Part shown: positions 40,857 to 57,352 of the stretch, piece after piece
Layout: every line of letters starts with the position of its first letter
How positions within the stretch are numbered: position 1 is the stretch's first letter
Assembly (NCBI RefSeq): GCF_002803515.1
Contig: NZ_PHQX01000003.1
Coordinates: forward strand, 163,175 to 227,174
DNA: 64,000 bases
Direction: 5' to 3'
From: Stenotrophomonas lactitubi
GTDB taxonomy: Bacteria; Pseudomonadota; Gammaproteobacteria; Xanthomonadales; Xanthomonadaceae
Notes under the pieces: generated by a model
Seen by the model: the letters and a program-made list of their open reading frames with translations, nothing else
Databases searched by the model: none
What the model was told of the DNA's origin: nothing
Translations under genes and position numbers: made by a program

Positions 40857-42115
40857 GTGGTGAACTGAAGGTCGACAACGTTGGCAAGGCGTATCGCGTC
40901 TGGAGGAGCGAATGGCTCCGCGCGGCCAGCTGGTTCGGCGTGCCGACCCGGCCCAAGGAAGAGAACTGGGTGCTGCGCAACGTGTCTTTCACCATCGCGC
41001 CCGGTGAGGCCGTCGGCGTGATCGGACAGAATGGCGCTGGCAAGAGCACCCTGCTCAAGCTGATCACCGGCACCGCCCAGCCCACCGAGGGCGTGGTGAC
41101 CCGCACCGGGCGGGTTGCTGCCATCCTCGAGCTGGGCATGGGTTTCAACCCGGATCTCACCGGGCGCCAGAACGCATTCCACTCCGCCGGGCTGATGGGA
41201 TACTCGCAGGAGCAGATTCAAACGGCGATGCCGGAGATCGAAGCGTTCGCCGAGGTGGGCGAGTACTTCGACCAGCCGGTGCGCACCTATTCCAGTGGCA
41301 TGCAGGTGCGTGTGGCGTTCGCTGTCGCCACCGCGTTTACGCCCGACCTGCTGATCGTCGATGAAGCCTTGTCCGTTGGTGACAGCTACTTCCAGCACAA
41401 GAGCTTCGACCGCATGCGCCGTTTCCGCCAGCAGGGCACGTCGATCATGCTGGTGTCGCACAGCCTCAGTGACGTCAAGGCACTGTGCGACCGTGCCATC
41501 CTGCTGGACAAGGGCCGGGTGCTGAAGGACGGTGAGCCGGACGAAGTCATCGACTTCTACAACGCGCTGATCGCCAAGAAGGAAAACGAGATGCTTTCGG
41601 TGGAGCAGCGCCGCAGCAAATCAGGCTGGGTGACCACCCGCAGCGGGACCGGCCAGGCACGCGTGGCGTCGCTTGAGCTGCTTGATCGCGAGACCGGCAA
41701 GGAGGTCAAGCTGGCAACGGTAGGCCAGAAGCTGCGCCTGCAGCTGCAAGCCGAGGTCGGTTCAGACCTGCCGAGCCTGGTGCTGGGCTTCATGATGCGC
41801 GACAAGCAGGGACAGATCATCTGGGGCAGCAACACCTGGCACACCGGTCAGGTCCAGCGCGACGTGCGCGTAGGTGAAAGGTTGGTCTACCACCTCGACT
41901 TCACCTGCACGCTGGGTCCAGGATCCTATTCGGTTTCGCCGGCACTGGTCAGTACCGAGACCCACATGGTCGACAACTTCGAGTGGGTGGACAACCTGCT
42001 GGTGTTCGAGGTGATGAATGCCGACAAGACCACCTTCATCGGATCAAACTGGCTTGACGCACACTTCAGTGTCGAGCGCGGCCACGCTCTGGCCAATGGC
42101 GCGCAGGCGGACTGA
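40853..42115 (+). CDS. wzt: O-antigen ABC transporter ATPase with carbohydrate-binding domain
   Basis: 420 residues. The ATPase half has Walker A GQNGAGKST (58-66), the signature YSSGM (146-150) and Walker B LLIVDEAL, with the long insertion after strand 1 usual for polysaccharide exporters. Residues about 255-420 form an extra beta-sandwich (SLVLGFMMRDKQGQIIWGSN, RLVYHLDFTCTLGPGSYSVS), the Wzt C-terminal domain that recognises the modified non-reducing end of the O-chain. Such domains occur where the chain is capped, which points to the methyltransferase encoded nine bases downstream. Confidence 0.93.
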   Translation: MSGELKVDNVGKAYRVWRSEWLRAASWFGVPTRPKEENWVLRNVSFTIAPGEAVGVIGQNGAGKSTLLKLITGTAQPTEGVVTRTGRVAAILELGMGFNPDLTGRQNAFHSAGLMGYSQEQIQTAMPEIEAFAEVGEYFDQPVRTYSSGMQVRVAFAVATAFTPDLLIVDEALSVGDSYFQHKSFDRMRRFRQQGTSIMLVSHSLSDVKALCDRAILLDKGRVLKDGEPDEVIDFYNALIAKKENEMLSVEQRRSKSGWVTTRSGTGQARVASLELLDRETGKEVKLATVGQKLRLQLQAEVGSDLPSLVLGFMMRDKQGQIIWGSNTWHTGQVQRDVRVGERLVYHLDFTCTLGPGSYSVSPALVSTETHMVDNFEWVDNLLVFEVMNADKTTFIGSNWLDAHFSVERGHALANGAQAD

Positions 42116-42124
42116 CGGACAATC

Positions 42125-43542
42125 ATGTCAAAGCTGATTTCATACGCGCAGAACTTTGAAGACGTGATGCTGTGGCGCGCGCTGTCGCACGTGCCCAACG
42201 GCTGTTATGTCGACGTCGGCGCACAGAGTCCGGATACTGATTCGGTCAGCCGCATGTTCTACGAACATGGGTGGCGCGGCGTGCATGTCGAACCCACTCC
42301 TCAGTACGCCAACCTTCTGCGCGAACGTCGGCCGGAGGAAGTGGTCCTGCAGGTCGCAGTCAGCGACCAGCCGGGCATCCTGCAGTTCTTCAACATCGCC
42401 GATACTGGCCTGAGCACCACCGATCCGCTCATCGCCGCCGAGCACCGTGATGCAGGGTTCAGCGTGTCCGACGTGCGCGTGCCGGCACTCACGCTCGATG
42501 CCGTGCTGGAGCAGGTGGTCGCAAGCGAAATCCACTGGTTGAAGGTCGATGTGGAGGGTGCCGAGGAACTGGTGCTGCGCGGCTGGCAGCATGATGACCG
42601 CCTGCCCTGGCTGGTCGTGGTGGAAAGCACCCGGCCATTGAGCTCCGAACAATCCCACCAGCAGTGGGAACCCATTCTGCTGGGCAAGGGCTATCGCTTC
42701 GTGTATTTCGATGGGCTGAACCGTTTCTATGCAAGCCCACAGCATCCCGAGCTGGATGCAGCATTCGAAAGCGGTCCGAACGTATTCGATGAATTCAGTC
42801 TCAGCTCCAGCTCGCAGTTCTGTTCGCAGCTCAACCTTGCATACCACGACCTACAGATGGTTTCCGGCCAGCGCGAACAGGAGCTGGATGCCCGCATCCG
42901 TGCACTGGACGAGGAGCTGGAGAACGAACGGATACAGCTTGCCGAAGCCGCAGACCAGCATTCCAGGGCATTGGACAAGCTGCGCAGCGAGTATGACGGT
43001 GCGGTCCATGCAATGGCGGTGGCGCAGCAGACGCTGGTGGCCGAACATGAGCGTGAACGAACGCTGCTGGACAAGAAGGCCCTGGGCGAATTGCATGAGC
43101 TGATCGCACAGGTCGCGAAAGGCAAGCAGGAAGCCCATCGCTGGTGGCTCGCGCACGAACAGCTTCTTGCGCAGTTGAATACGATCGAGAGCAGCCGTTC
43201 CTGGCAGCTGACCCGGCCATTCCGTGCTGTGCGTCGCCGGCTGTCCGCGAGCGTTCTGGGCCGCATGAAGCGCGCGCTGCGCCCGTTGACGGTGCGCGCG
43301 CTGAAGTTCGCCATGGCAGCGCCCTGGTTGCGGCGAGTGGCCAAGCCGCTGGTGGCGCGTGTTCCCTTCCTCTACAACCGCCTGCAGAAGATCGCCATCC
43401 ACGAGCAGTTGTTCGAGATTGAACGCGGGCACCTGGCAGCGATGGAAGGCAATGAGCACGATGTCACGGTCGTTCACCTGGACCGCCGCGCCTGGCGGGT
43501 GCTGGAAGACCTGAAGCGTTCAAGGAATGAAAGGGCCGTCCG

Positions 43543-43546
<4 letters not shown>
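42125..43546 (+). CDS. FkbM-type methyltransferase with long coiled coil
   Basis: 473 residues. Residues 1-210 form an FkbM methyltransferase (SAM site CYVDVGAQSPDTDS at 27-40 and WLKVDVEGAEELV at 138-150). Residues about 240-355 form a charged coiled coil, followed by SRSWQLTRPFRAVRRRL and a basic, amphipathic C-terminal region suited to membrane contact. Methyltransferase plus coiled coil plus membrane helix is the plan of WbdD, which caps the O9a chain and sets its length, though no kinase domain is present here. It overlaps the next glycosyltransferase gene (ATGA). Confidence 0.85.
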
Positions 43547-49143
<5,597 letters not shown>

Positions 49144-49197
49144 CAGAGGCCTGATCCACTTGCTGGGTCAGGCTTTTCAGGCAGGGGAGAGACGTTA

Positions 49198-51438
49198 GTG
49201 CATCATCTTTGGCAACTGATCGCGCCGGCGCTGGCGATGTGCCTGGCAATCATCGGTACGTCCACCCTGCTGGCGTCGCTGGGCAACCGCTGGAGCCAGC
49301 GCGTGAGGTCGATCGGGCCGGTGCAGTCGCTGCTGCTGGCGCTGGTGTGCGTGCTGGCGCTGCTGATGAACGCCAATGCCTGGTTGCCAGGCTATATCGT
49401 CTTCCCGGTGTTCCTGGTCACAGGCGTGGTTGGCATTGCAGTGGCGTTGCGCCGGGGCAGTGCCGATCCACTGGCGCATGCATCGATCTGGGCGTTCACG
49501 ATCAGCGTGCTGGCCGGAACGCTGGTGGTCGCCTGCTGGGACCTGGCCTTCGCTACACGCCATCTGTGGATGCTTGAAGGCACCAACCATGATCTGGTGT
49601 TCTTCTACGGCGGTGCCAAATGGGCCATGCAGCATCCGCTGTCGGTTGACCAGGCGACCGTTGTGCGCGAGTGGTCGCTGGGGCAATGTGGCCAGGGCAT
49701 GCAGTTCATCGGCAATGGCTGCGTCGTACAGCGCAATGGCGCGTACACCCTGCTGGCACTGGCATCCAGCTTCGTGCCTGACGCAGGTCCCAACCAGGTG
49801 CGGGCGATGATCGGCGGCGCCGCGCTGTTCCCGGTGATTGGCATGCTGCCATCGATGGCCGGCCGCTTCGGCGGTGGGCATCGGGTTCCGCGTGGCAGCG
49901 TGGTGGCGTTCCTGCTGGCGGTGCTGTGCATGGCGGGCACCGGCATGATGCTGTCGGTAATCAACGAGAACATCGGAACGGCGATGGCCGGCGCTGTGCT
50001 CATGATGATCGTGCTGTGGGCGCTCAGCCCGATGCCATCGCCGCTCGTGAAATGGATCATGCTGGGTGCGGCGGCGGGCTGCGTCGGCATTGTTTATGGC
50101 GAAGCAGCAGTCCACGCCTGCCTGGTGGTGGCCTTGGCGGTGGTGACCACGGCCCTGTGGATGCGTTCCTGGCGCGTGTTCCTGCTCGGCGGCGTGATGG
50201 CAATGGTGGCCTGTGCCGTGGTGCTCAACCGGATGCTGCCCGAGCTCATCGCCTCCTATACGCAGGTCAGCGGCATCGTGGCGCAGTCCTCCTGGCCGAG
50301 CTGGTACATCCAGCAATCGTTCTGGGGCTGGTGGTTGGCTGCGCCGTTTGCCGGTCTGTTGATGACCGCACAGCCCGCGGTCAACCCCGAAGCGGTGATG
50401 CTGGGCCTGTTGCTGATGGCGGCCACGGGCTGGTTGTCGATCCGTGAACAGCGCTGGCGCTTCTTCGTCGGCTTGCTGGCCGCCAGCGGACTGCTGGTCA
50501 TCTATGTGCAGAGCCACGGCTACCAGTATGGCGAGCACAAGCTGGTTCAGGTCCTTGGGCCCGCTTGGGGCGCCCTGCTGGCCTGGTTGCTGCTGCGGCA
50601 TTCACGACGCCGGGGACGCATGGGTGGGGTCATTCTGCTCATGGCCATCCTGGCCGCGCTGTCGGCGGCCTATGCCGTGCGGTCCCGCGCGATCCTGGTC
50701 TCACACGTGCCGTCTGGAATTTCCCACACGCTGTCCGCAGCGCTCAGACTGCCGCAGGCCGGCGATGAGGTGATCATCGATGTTTCCGCGGTGGTCGGGC
50801 CTGATCAGTACGTGAAGCAGGACTTCGCCATCCTGGAGCTGCACCGCCGTGGTGCGCGTGCACGCATGGCCGACCGCGGCCGTGATCCTGTGGGCTACAG
50901 CGATGCGTTGTTCAACGACAGCCTGCGCCGTGCGGATTCGCCGGATTGGCTACTGGTGCTGAAGCACCCGGGTGCGGCGCCGGCGTTGCAGCTTGGCGCG
51001 GCGCCCGTGGTAGAGGATCCAACCTTCGCGCTTTACTCGCTGCAGTCAGGACAGCTGCCGCTGGCACAGGCGGGCAGGGGCTGGCATACCTGCGAGCAGG
51101 ATCACTGCTGGACCCAGGGGCGCTTCAGCCTGGAAACCTTTGTGCCGAAGGACTGCGCCGGTGCCCGCCTGCAGGTCGACCTGAGGTTGCTGCACCCCCC
51201 TGGAGCGGGGCGGATCCAGGTAACGGTCAACGGCAGACAGGGCCCCACGCTGCAGAGCCTGGAGACCGGTCAGATCAGCCTGGACCTGCCGAAGGGTAGT
51301 TCCGTCATAACCCTGGTACCGGACTGGCAGATTGCGTCGCCGCAGTCGCTGGGCATTTCCGGCGACTCCCGCCCCCTGTTTGCTGACGTCTCGCGGGCGC
51401 GCATCAGCTGCAACGTGCCGGCCCGTCAGGCAGAATGA
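49198..51438 (+). CDS. Polytopic membrane protein, probable GT-C type transferase
   Basis: 746 residues from a GTG preceded by GGGGAGAG. The first 500 residues contain about twelve hydrophobic segments, with a periplasmic-loop acidic stretch (TNHDLVFFYGGAKWAMQH) between early helices; the last 245 residues (DVSAVVGPDQYVKQDFAILE, GWHTCEQDHCWTQG) look like an exported beta-rich domain. I recognise no specific family, but the layout resembles GT-C transferases that use lipid-linked sugars on the periplasmic side. Its neighbours, an SMR-like membrane protein and, nearby, a UbiA-HAD fusion, fit such a role. The function remains inferred. Confidence 0.75.
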   Translation: MHHLWQLIAPALAMCLAIIGTSTLLASLGNRWSQRVRSIGPVQSLLLALVCVLALLMNANAWLPGYIVFPVFLVTGVVGIAVALRRGSADPLAHASIWAFTISVLAGTLVVACWDLAFATRHLWMLEGTNHDLVFFYGGAKWAMQHPLSVDQATVVREWSLGQCGQGMQFIGNGCVVQRNGAYTLLALASSFVPDAGPNQVRAMIGGAALFPVIGMLPSMAGRFGGGHRVPRGSVVAFLLAVLCMAGTGMMLSVINENIGTAMAGAVLMMIVLWALSPMPSPLVKWIMLGAAAGCVGIVYGEAAVHACLVVALAVVTTALWMRSWRVFLLGGVMAMVACAVVLNRMLPELIASYTQVSGIVAQSSWPSWYIQQSFWGWWLAAPFAGLLMTAQPAVNPEAVMLGLLLMAATGWLSIREQRWRFFVGLLAASGLLVIYVQSHGYQYGEHKLVQVLGPAWGALLAWLLLRHSRRRGRMGGVILLMAILAALSAAYAVRSRAILVSHVPSGISHTLSAALRLPQAGDEVIIDVSAVVGPDQYVKQDFAILELHRRGARARMADRGRDPVGYSDALFNDSLRRADSPDWLLVLKHPGAAPALQLGAAPVVEDPTFALYSLQSGQLPLAQAGRGWHTCEQDHCWTQGRFSLETFVPKDCAGARLQVDLRLLHPPGAGRIQVTVNGRQGPTLQSLETGQISLDLPKGSSVITLVPDWQIASPQSLGISGDSRPLFADVSRARISCNVPARQAE

Positions 51439-51500
51439 CTGGCCCCTGGCAGCATCCATCGAACAGCGCCCAGCAATGACTGCGGCGCAAGAGGTCTTCC

Positions 51501-51851
51501 ATGCAACTCCTTCTTGTCTTCGGACTCGTCCTTCTCGGTGCATGCGGCACGGTGCTGCTCAAAGTGGGGGCCGAACGCGTGACCTACGCCGACGGCCTGA
51601 TGCCGATGCTGCTCTCGGCGGTCAAGAATGCCCCCCTGGTGAGCGGATTCATCCTGCAGATGATTCCGCTGGTGTCGTGGGTGGTACTGCTCAAGTTCAT
51701 GCCGCTCACCAAGCTGCAGCCGATGATTGCTCTGACCTACGTGGTGACGCCGGTACTGGCCGTGCTGTTCCTGGGTGAGCAGGTGGGCCCGCTGCGCATG
51801 GCCGGCATCGGCCTGATCGTGCTGGGTGTGGTTCTGGTGAGCGCGAGCTGA
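51501..51851 (+). CDS. Small four-helix membrane protein, SMR/EamA-like (ArnE-type)
   Basis: 116 residues with four predicted membrane helices: [59 protein letters not shown] and [17 protein letters not shown]. The wording [19 protein letters not shown] is that of ArnE/EmrE-like half transporters, some of which flip undecaprenyl-phosphate-linked sugars. It lies between the polytopic membrane protein and a glycosyltransferase, two bases from the latter. Proposed role: flipping a lipid-linked sugar for chain decoration. Confidence 0.8.
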   Translation: MQLLLVFGLVLLGACGTVLLKVGAERVTYADGLMPMLLSAVKNAPLVSGFILQMIPLVSWVVLLKFMPLTKLQPMIALTYVVTPVLAVLFLGEQVGPLRMAGIGLIVLGVVLVSAS

Positions 51852-51853
51852 GC

Positions 51854-52990
51854 ATGAAGATCCTGATCGTTCTGACCTACTACACGCCCTATATGAGCGG
51901 CGTGACCGAGTTCGCGCGAATGCTGGCCGAAGACCTTGCCCATCGGCATGAGGTCACCGTGCTGACTACCCAGCACGATGTGGCGCTGCCGGTGGAGGAA
52001 ACGCTCAATGGCGTACGTGTGGTGCGCGCTCCGGTCTTCGCCCGCATGCACAAGGGCGTGCTGAGCTGGAAGTTCATCACCTGGTTCCGGCAGCTTGCCA
52101 AGCAGCACGATGTGGTGAACCTTCACATGCCGATGCTTGAATCCGGCGTGTTGGCGATGCTGGTTCCGCGTCGCAAGCTGGTGGTGAACTACCAGTGCGA
52201 CATGGCCGTGGTGGGGGGGCTGCTGGATCGGCTGGCGGTCAATGTCACCCGCATATCCTGCTGGCTGGCTACTCGGCGCGCTCGCGACGTCGGTGTCCTC
52301 ACCCATGACTACGCCAGTTCGTCGGCGTGGTTGTCCGGAATCCGCGACAAACAGCACGAGGTGCTGGCGCCGATGAAGGCAATGCCCTGGAGTGAAGTCC
52401 AGGCCCCCACGGACGACGTGTTCCGCTTCGGCTTCGTCGGGCGATTCGTGGTCGAGAAAGGCCTGCCCGTGCTGCTGGACGCATTCGCCCAGGTCCATGC
52501 CCAACATGGCGATCGTGTTCGCTTGGTACTGGTTGGCGATACCCACAACATCGCGGGCGGCGGAATAATGGATGCCATCCACGGCAGCATCGCAGCGCTG
52601 GGTGATGCCGTGGAAGTGCGCGGTCGCGTCAGCGAGCAGGAGCTGCAGGCGTTCTATGCGGACTTGGACGTACTGGTCCTGCCCAGCGTCAACCGCTACG
52701 AAGCATTCGGCATGGTGCAGCTGGAGGCGATGCTGAGCGGCGCGCGGGTGATTGCTTCAAACCTGCCCGGCGTCCGGACCATCGTGCAGAACACCGGCAA
52801 TGGCGAGGTCGTGCCGATTGGCGATGCCGTGGCGCTGGCCGGGGCAATGCAGCGTCTGATGGCAAGCCAGGGGGTGCTCAGCCGGGCCGGCGTGCGCGAA
52901 CAGGCCTTGCGGGCCTACCCACTGCGGCGCTTTTTCGATCTGCAGGAAGCCATGCTGCTGAACAGCGCACGGGACGCTCAGGCACGCTGA
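51854..52990 (+). CDS. Glycosyltransferase, GT4 family
   Basis: 378 residues. GT-B features: N-terminal [20 protein letters not shown], the donor-domain start [29 protein letters not shown] and the EX7E motif [20 protein letters not shown]. Retaining enzyme of the O-antigen cluster, encoded two bases after the SMR-like gene. It is the last gene of the rightward run; 45 bases separate it from the convergent HAD-UbiA gene, without a recognisable terminator. The sugar is unknown. Confidence 0.88.
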   Translation: MKILIVLTYYTPYMSGVTEFARMLAEDLAHRHEVTVLTTQHDVALPVEETLNGVRVVRAPVFARMHKGVLSWKFITWFRQLAKQHDVVNLHMPMLESGVLAMLVPRRKLVVNYQCDMAVVGGLLDRLAVNVTRISCWLATRRARDVGVLTHDYASSSAWLSGIRDKQHEVLAPMKAMPWSEVQAPTDDVFRFGFVGRFVVEKGLPVLLDAFAQVHAQHGDRVRLVLVGDTHNIAGGGIMDAIHGSIAALGDAVEVRGRVSEQELQAFYADLDVLVLPSVNRYEAFGMVQLEAMLSGARVIASNLPGVRTIVQNTGNGEVVPIGDAVALAGAMQRLMASQGVLSRAGVREQALRAYPLRRFFDLQEAMLLNSARDAQAR

Positions 52991-53035
52991 GCCGCAGCCC
53001 GGCGTGCCTTCTCCAGCCGGGCGGGCCAAGGCCGC

Positions 53036-54466
53036 TCAGATCGCGGCCAACACCGAAAGACCACCCACCAGCACGGTCACCAGGCTGCCGGGATCCTTGA
53101 CCGCGAACACGACGGGGTCATCGTGCATCTGCCCACGATGGGCCAGCAGCCAGGTGCGGCAGATCCAGTAAAGCAGCACTGGGCACAGCAGCCACAGGAA
53201 CAGTGGGTGCCCGTACAGGTTCTGGCTTTCCGGTGCGTTGATGTACAGGCACAGCACCAGCACCGAGGCCAGGCCCGAAGCGGTGCCCAGGTTCTGCACC
53301 AGGCCAAGGTCCTCGACGTGGTAGCCGCGCCCGCTGGGCTTCTGCTTGCCACTGGCCAGGGTGAGGCGCAGCTCGGTGTAGCGCTTGAGCATGGCCAGAC
53401 TGAGGAAGATGAACATCGAGAATGTCAGCAGCCAGAACGACAGGGTGACGTCGATCGCTGCCGCACCACCGACGATGCGGATGGTATAGAGCGCAGCCAG
53501 CATCACCACATCGATCATCACCACCTGCTTCAGCCGCAACGAATAGGCCAGAGTGAGGCAGAAGTAGATGCCCAGCACCAGCAGGAACGACGGCGCCACC
53601 ACCGCAGCCAATGCGAAGCCGGCCAGGGTGAGCACCGGCGTGGCCAGCAGTCCAGAGCGCAGGTCCAACCTGCCACAGGCGAAGGGGCGCTTGCGCTTGC
53701 GCGGGTGCTGGCGGTCCGAATCAAGATCAAGCAGATCGTTGAACAGATACACGCCGGACGCACACAGCCCGAACGCCAGGAACGCCATTGCCGCCTCGAG
53801 CGAGGTCTCCAGTTCAAGAAAGCGGTGGCTGGCCAGTAGCGGCACGAACACCAGCAGGTTCTTCAGCCACTGGTGAATGCGCATTGCCTTGAGCCACGCC
53901 CGCAGGCCGCCTCCTTCGCGGGGCCAGTGTGCGGCGAGCTGCGAGCAGCCGGCCGCCGCACGCGCCACGCCTGCGCTGGCATTGACCACCCAGGCCGAAT
54001 GGGCGTGTTTCCAGATCGCAAGATCGACCCGGGCGTTGCCCATGTAGTCGAAGCCGCGCTCACCAAACTGCTTGACCAGCAGTTCGGCCTTGCGATGGCC
54101 AGCCAGATTGGTTTGCCCGTCACTGCAGAACACGTCGTCGAACACGCCAAGGTGGCGCGCGATCGGCTCCACCAGCGCCGCGTCGGATGCTGTGCACAGT
54201 ACGCGCCTGCGATTGCTGCTGGCCTGCAGCAACTCCACCACGCGCGGGTCGTAGGGAAGCAGTGCCGGATCGCCAGCGCCGTATACGGCCAGTTGATGCT
54301 TGAGGTGTGCTTTGCCGCGCAACAACCAGACCGGCAACAAGAACAGCATCCACGGCCGTCGTGCAAGCATCCGCAGGAAGGTCTCGTAAAGCAGGTCGCT
54401 GAGCAGCAGGGTGCCGTCCAGGTCAATACACAAAGGCCTTGTCTGGCCGGCACCGGATGCGCTCAC
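53036..54466 (-). CDS. HAD phosphatase fused to UbiA-type prenyltransferase
   Basis: 476 residues from a GTG three bases after the xanB stop. Residues 1-190 form a HAD hydrolase (CIDLDGTLLLSDLLYETFL, CTASD, and a lysine in HRKAELLVKQFG), and residues about 195-476 a polytopic UbiA domain with the metal motif NDLLDLDSDRQHPRKRKRP (243-261). This pairing resembles the decaprenyl-phosphate 5-phosphoribose system of mycobacteria, where the UbiA enzyme attaches phosphoribose to the lipid and a phosphatase removes the phosphate. It may therefore supply a lipid-linked pentose. It is the third gene of spgM-xanB-HAD-UbiA. Confidence 0.85.
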   Translation of the reverse strand: MSASGAGQTRPLCIDLDGTLLLSDLLYETFLRMLARRPWMLFLLPVWLLRGKAHLKHQLAVYGAGDPALLPYDPRVVELLQASSNRRRVLCTASDAALVEPIARHLGVFDDVFCSDGQTNLAGHRKAELLVKQFGERGFDYMGNARVDLAIWKHAHSAWVVNASAGVARAAAGCSQLAAHWPREGGGLRAWLKAMRIHQWLKNLLVFVPLLASHRFLELETSLEAAMAFLAFGLCASGVYLFNDLLDLDSDRQHPRKRKRPFACGRLDLRSGLLATPVLTLAGFALAAVVAPSFLLVLGIYFCLTLAYSLRLKQVVMIDVVMLAALYTIRIVGGAAAIDVTLSFWLLTFSMFIFLSLAMLKRYTELRLTLASGKQKPSGRGYHVEDLGLVQNLGTASGLASVLVLCLYINAPESQNLYGHPLFLWLLCPVLLYWICRTWLLAHRGQMHDDPVVFAVKDPGSLVTVLVGGLSVLAAI

Positions 54467-54469
54467 CGA

Positions 54470-55879
54470 TCAGGCCCCCGCGCGGCCGTATTGATCTTCG
54501 AACCTCACGATGTCGTCCTCACCCAGATAGCTGCCCGACTGGACCTCGATCAGTTCCAGCGGCAGCTTGCCCGGATTCTTCAGGCGATGGGTCACGCCCA
54601 GCGGGATGTAGGTGCTCTGGTTCTCGGACAACAGGATGACCTCGTCGCCGCGGGTAACCTCGGCCGTGCCGCTGACCACGATCCAGTGCTCGGCACGGTG
54701 ATGGTGCATCTGCAGGCTCAGGGTCGCGCCCGGTTTGACGGTGATGCGCTTGACCTGGAACCGCGCACCATTGTCGATGGAGTCATACGCGCCCCATGGA
54801 CGGTAGACCTTGCGGTGCGCGGCGGCTTCGCTGCGCCCATCGCGCTTGATCTGGCCAACGATTTCCTTGACGTCCTGTACGCGGTCCTTGTGGCCGACAA
54901 ACACGGCATCATCGGTTTCCACCACGACCACGTCCTGAAGGCCGACCATCGCGATCAGTCGACTGCCATAGGCATAGCTGTCCTTGCAGTCCAGCGCGAT
55001 CACGTCGCCGTGGCAGGCATTGCCGTCGGAATCCTTGTCGGATACCTCCCACAGTGCGGACCACGAGCCCACGTCGTTCCAGCCGGCATCCAGCGGAACC
55101 ACCGCGGCATCGGCGGTCTTTTCCATCACCGCATAGTCGATCGAGTCGTTCGGGCTGGCGGCGAAGGCTTCCGCATCCAGGCGGATGAAGTCGTTGTCAC
55201 GGGCGGCCTTGTCGAGTGCGGCGCGGCAGGCCGCAAGGATCGCAGGCTGCAGGGTCTCCAGCTCTTTCAGGTAACGCGAGGCCTTGAACAGGAACATGCC
55301 GCTGTTCCAGTAGTACTCGCCGGAGGCGACGTACTTCTCGGCAGTGGCCTGGTCGGGCTTCTCCACGAACCGGTCGACCGCGCGTACGCCTTCGCCGGTG
55401 GCGGCCTTGATGTAGCCATAGCCGGTTTCCGGAGCAGTCGGCACGATGCCGAAGGTCACCAGCTTGCCGGCTTCGGCGGCTACTGCGGCCTGCTTCACGG
55501 CCGCATGGAAGGCTGCTTCGTTACGCACGACATGGTCGGAAGGCAACACCAGCAGCAATGCATCATTGCCACCGGCCAGCGCCTGCAGGGCCGCGATGGC
55601 GATGGCCGGAGCGGTATTGCGGCCCACGGGCTCCAGGATCAACGCCTGCGGCAGGACCTTGCACTCGCGAAGCTGCTCGGCAGCCATGAAACGATGTTCC
55701 TGGTTGGCGACCACGATCGGCGCGGCACCAGCAATGGAAGCGACGCGCTTCCAGGTGGCCTGCAGCATCGTGTCATCGCCGACCAGCGGCAGGAACTGCT
55801 TGGGGTATGCCTCGCGCGACAGCGGCCACAGACGTGTGCCGGAGCCGCCGGAAAGAATGACGGGAACGATGGGAGTCAT
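54470..55879 (-). CDS. xanB: Mannose-1-phosphate guanylyltransferase / mannose-6-phosphate isomerase
   Basis: 469 residues, the length of the bifunctional enzyme. The N-terminal nucleotidyltransferase has [20 protein letters not shown] with the KQFLPL lysine, [10 protein letters not shown] and [12 protein letters not shown]; the C-terminal cupin isomerase domain has the metal site [19 protein letters not shown]. It makes mannose-6-phosphate from fructose-6-phosphate and GDP-mannose from mannose-1-phosphate, feeding gmd and rmd. It follows spgM by 14 bases with AAGGA as ribosome site. The S. maltophilia name xanB is used. Confidence 0.95.
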   Translation of the reverse strand: MTPIVPVILSGGSGTRLWPLSREAYPKQFLPLVGDDTMLQATWKRVASIAGAAPIVVANQEHRFMAAEQLRECKVLPQALILEPVGRNTAPAIAIAALQALAGGNDALLLVLPSDHVVRNEAAFHAAVKQAAVAAEAGKLVTFGIVPTAPETGYGYIKAATGEGVRAVDRFVEKPDQATAEKYVASGEYYWNSGMFLFKASRYLKELETLQPAILAACRAALDKAARDNDFIRLDAEAFAASPNDSIDYAVMEKTADAAVVPLDAGWNDVGSWSALWEVSDKDSDGNACHGDVIALDCKDSYAYGSRLIAMVGLQDVVVVETDDAVFVGHKDRVQDVKEIVGQIKRDGRSEAAAHRKVYRPWGAYDSIDNGARFQVKRITVKPGATLSLQMHHHRAEHWIVVSGTAEVTRGDEVILLSENQSTYIPLGVTHRLKNPGKLPLELIEVQSGSYLGEDDIVRFEDQYGRAGA

Positions 55880-55893
55880 GATGCGTCCTTTAC

Positions 55894-57252
55894 TCAGTGA
55901 TTTGCCGGCGTGCCGCCGATCAAGTCGGTCAGTTCACGGATGCGGTCCTGCAGCAGGGCCTCATTGCCGCGCGTTTCGATGTTCAGGCGCAACAGCGGCT
56001 CGGTGTTGGAGCTGCGCAGGTTGAAGCGCCATTCCGCGAAATCCGCGCTGACCCCGTCGGTACGATCCAGCACCGGGTGCTGCGGTTCGAAATGGGCCAG
56101 CACGCGTGCCACGGTCGCCTTGGCATCCTCGACGCGGAAGTTGATTTCACCGCTGCAGGGATACGCCTTCATGCGGTCGGCGACCAGTTCGCCCAGCGAC
56201 TTTCCGCTGCTCGACACCAGCTGTGCGATCAGCAGCCAGGGGATCATGCCCGAATCGCAGTAGGCGAACTCGCGGAAGTAGTGGTGTGCGCTCATCTCGC
56301 CGCCATAGATGGCATCTTCGGCGCGCATGCGCTCCTTGATGAAAGCATGTCCGGTCTTGCTCATCACCGGCACGCCGCCGGCCTGCTCGACCATCTCCAC
56401 GGTGTTCCAGGTCAGGCGCGGGTCGTGGATGATCTTGCCGCCGGGCTGGCGGGCGAGCAGTGCCGTGGCCAGCAGGCCGACCAGGTAATAGCCTTCGATG
56501 AAATTGCCGTCGGCGTCGAAGAAGAAGCAACGGTCGAAATCACCATCCCAGGCGATGCCGAAGTCCGCACCGTTGGCGCGCACCGCGTCACGGGTAGCTG
56601 CGCGGTTCTCCGGCAGCAGCGGATTGGGAATGCCGTTCGGGAAGCTGCCATCGGGCTCATGCTGGATGCGGATGAACTCGAAGGGCAGGTGCGGGGCCAG
56701 CTCGTCGATGATCATGCCGGCACCACCGTTGCCCGGATTGGTGACGATCTTCAGCGGCTTCAACGCGGTTACATCGACATAACCCAGCAGGTGCTGGATA
56801 TAGGCGGTCTTGTCGGTATCGCTGGAGACGGTTCCCTTGCCGTCGCCCAACGGGGCGTCGGAAGCAGCAAAATCGCGGATATCGAACAGGCCGGTGTCGC
56901 CGCTGATCGGCTTGGCGCTGTCGCGCACCAGCTTCATCCCGTTGTAATCCATTGGATTGTGGCTGGCCGTTACCATGATCCCGCCCGCCGCCTTGCGGTG
57001 GAACGTCTGGAAATACACTTCCTCGGTGCCACACATGCCGATGTCGATGACTTCGCGCCCGCTGGCGGTCAAGCCTTCAATGGCTGCCTGCAACAGGGCC
57101 GGGCTGCTCAGCCGGATGTCGTGCCCCACAACCACCGGTCCCGGGCCGAGCAGTCCTGCCGTACCAGCGCCAATGCGCCGGGCAAGGCGCTCATCCAGCT
57201 CATCCGGGACGCGGCCGCGGATGTCGTAGGCCTTGAAACACGGAAGCGTCAT
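55894..57252 (-). CDS. spgM: Phosphoglucomutase / phosphomannomutase
   Basis: 452 residues from the ATG at 57252 ([20 protein letters not shown]). The phosphoserine loop is [13 protein letters not shown], the metal loop [11 protein letters not shown], the sugar-binding loop [10 protein letters not shown] and the phosphate-binding [12 protein letters not shown]. It interconverts the 6- and 1-phosphates of mannose and glucose, so it serves both GDP-D-rhamnose and dTDP-L-rhamnose branches. In S. maltophilia this gene, spgM (xanA elsewhere), is tied to lipopolysaccharide assembly and virulence. A TATAAT box (57288-57283) drives the leftward operon. Confidence 0.95.
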   Translation of the reverse strand: MTLPCFKAYDIRGRVPDELDERLARRIGAGTAGLLGPGPVVVGHDIRLSSPALLQAAIEGLTASGREVIDIGMCGTEEVYFQTFHRKAAGGIMVTASHNPMDYNGMKLVRDSAKPISGDTGLFDIRDFAASDAPLGDGKGTVSSDTDKTAYIQHLLGYVDVTALKPLKIVTNPGNGGAGMIIDELAPHLPFEFIRIQHEPDGSFPNGIPNPLLPENRAATRDAVRANGADFGIAWDGDFDRCFFFDADGNFIEGYYLVGLLATALLARQPGGKIIHDPRLTWNTVEMVEQAGGVPVMSKTGHAFIKERMRAEDAIYGGEMSAHHYFREFAYCDSGMIPWLLIAQLVSSSGKSLGELVADRMKAYPCSGEINFRVEDAKATVARVLAHFEPQHPVLDRTDGVSADFAEWRFNLRSSNTEPLLRLNIETRGNEALLQDRIRELTDLIGGTPANH

Positions 57253-57282
57253 CAATGCAGTCCTTACACGGGTTGACCCCGG

Positions 57283-57288
57283 ATTATA
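57283..57288 (-). promoter_or_regulatory. -10 box TATAAT for the spgM-xanB operon
   Basis: A perfect TATAAT on the minus strand, 31 bases before the spgM start codon. No good -35 box stands 16-18 bases upstream, so an activator may be needed. Confidence 0.6.
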
Positions 57289-57352
57289 ACGACAGGCGCT
57301 GCATGGACGGGTGATCCGGCGCCGCGTCCCTGCGAGCCTCAATACGATCAGG

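Noticed and set aside
40062..42115. Wzx/Wzy-dependent pathway
   Set aside because: No flippase or polymerase of that type occurs in the cluster; Wzm and Wzt with a carbohydrate-binding domain show the ABC-transporter route.
53873..55900. A 675-codon plus-strand frame opposite xanB and the HAD-UbiA gene
   Set aside because: Histidine/glutamine-rich antisense shadow of two clearly conserved genes.
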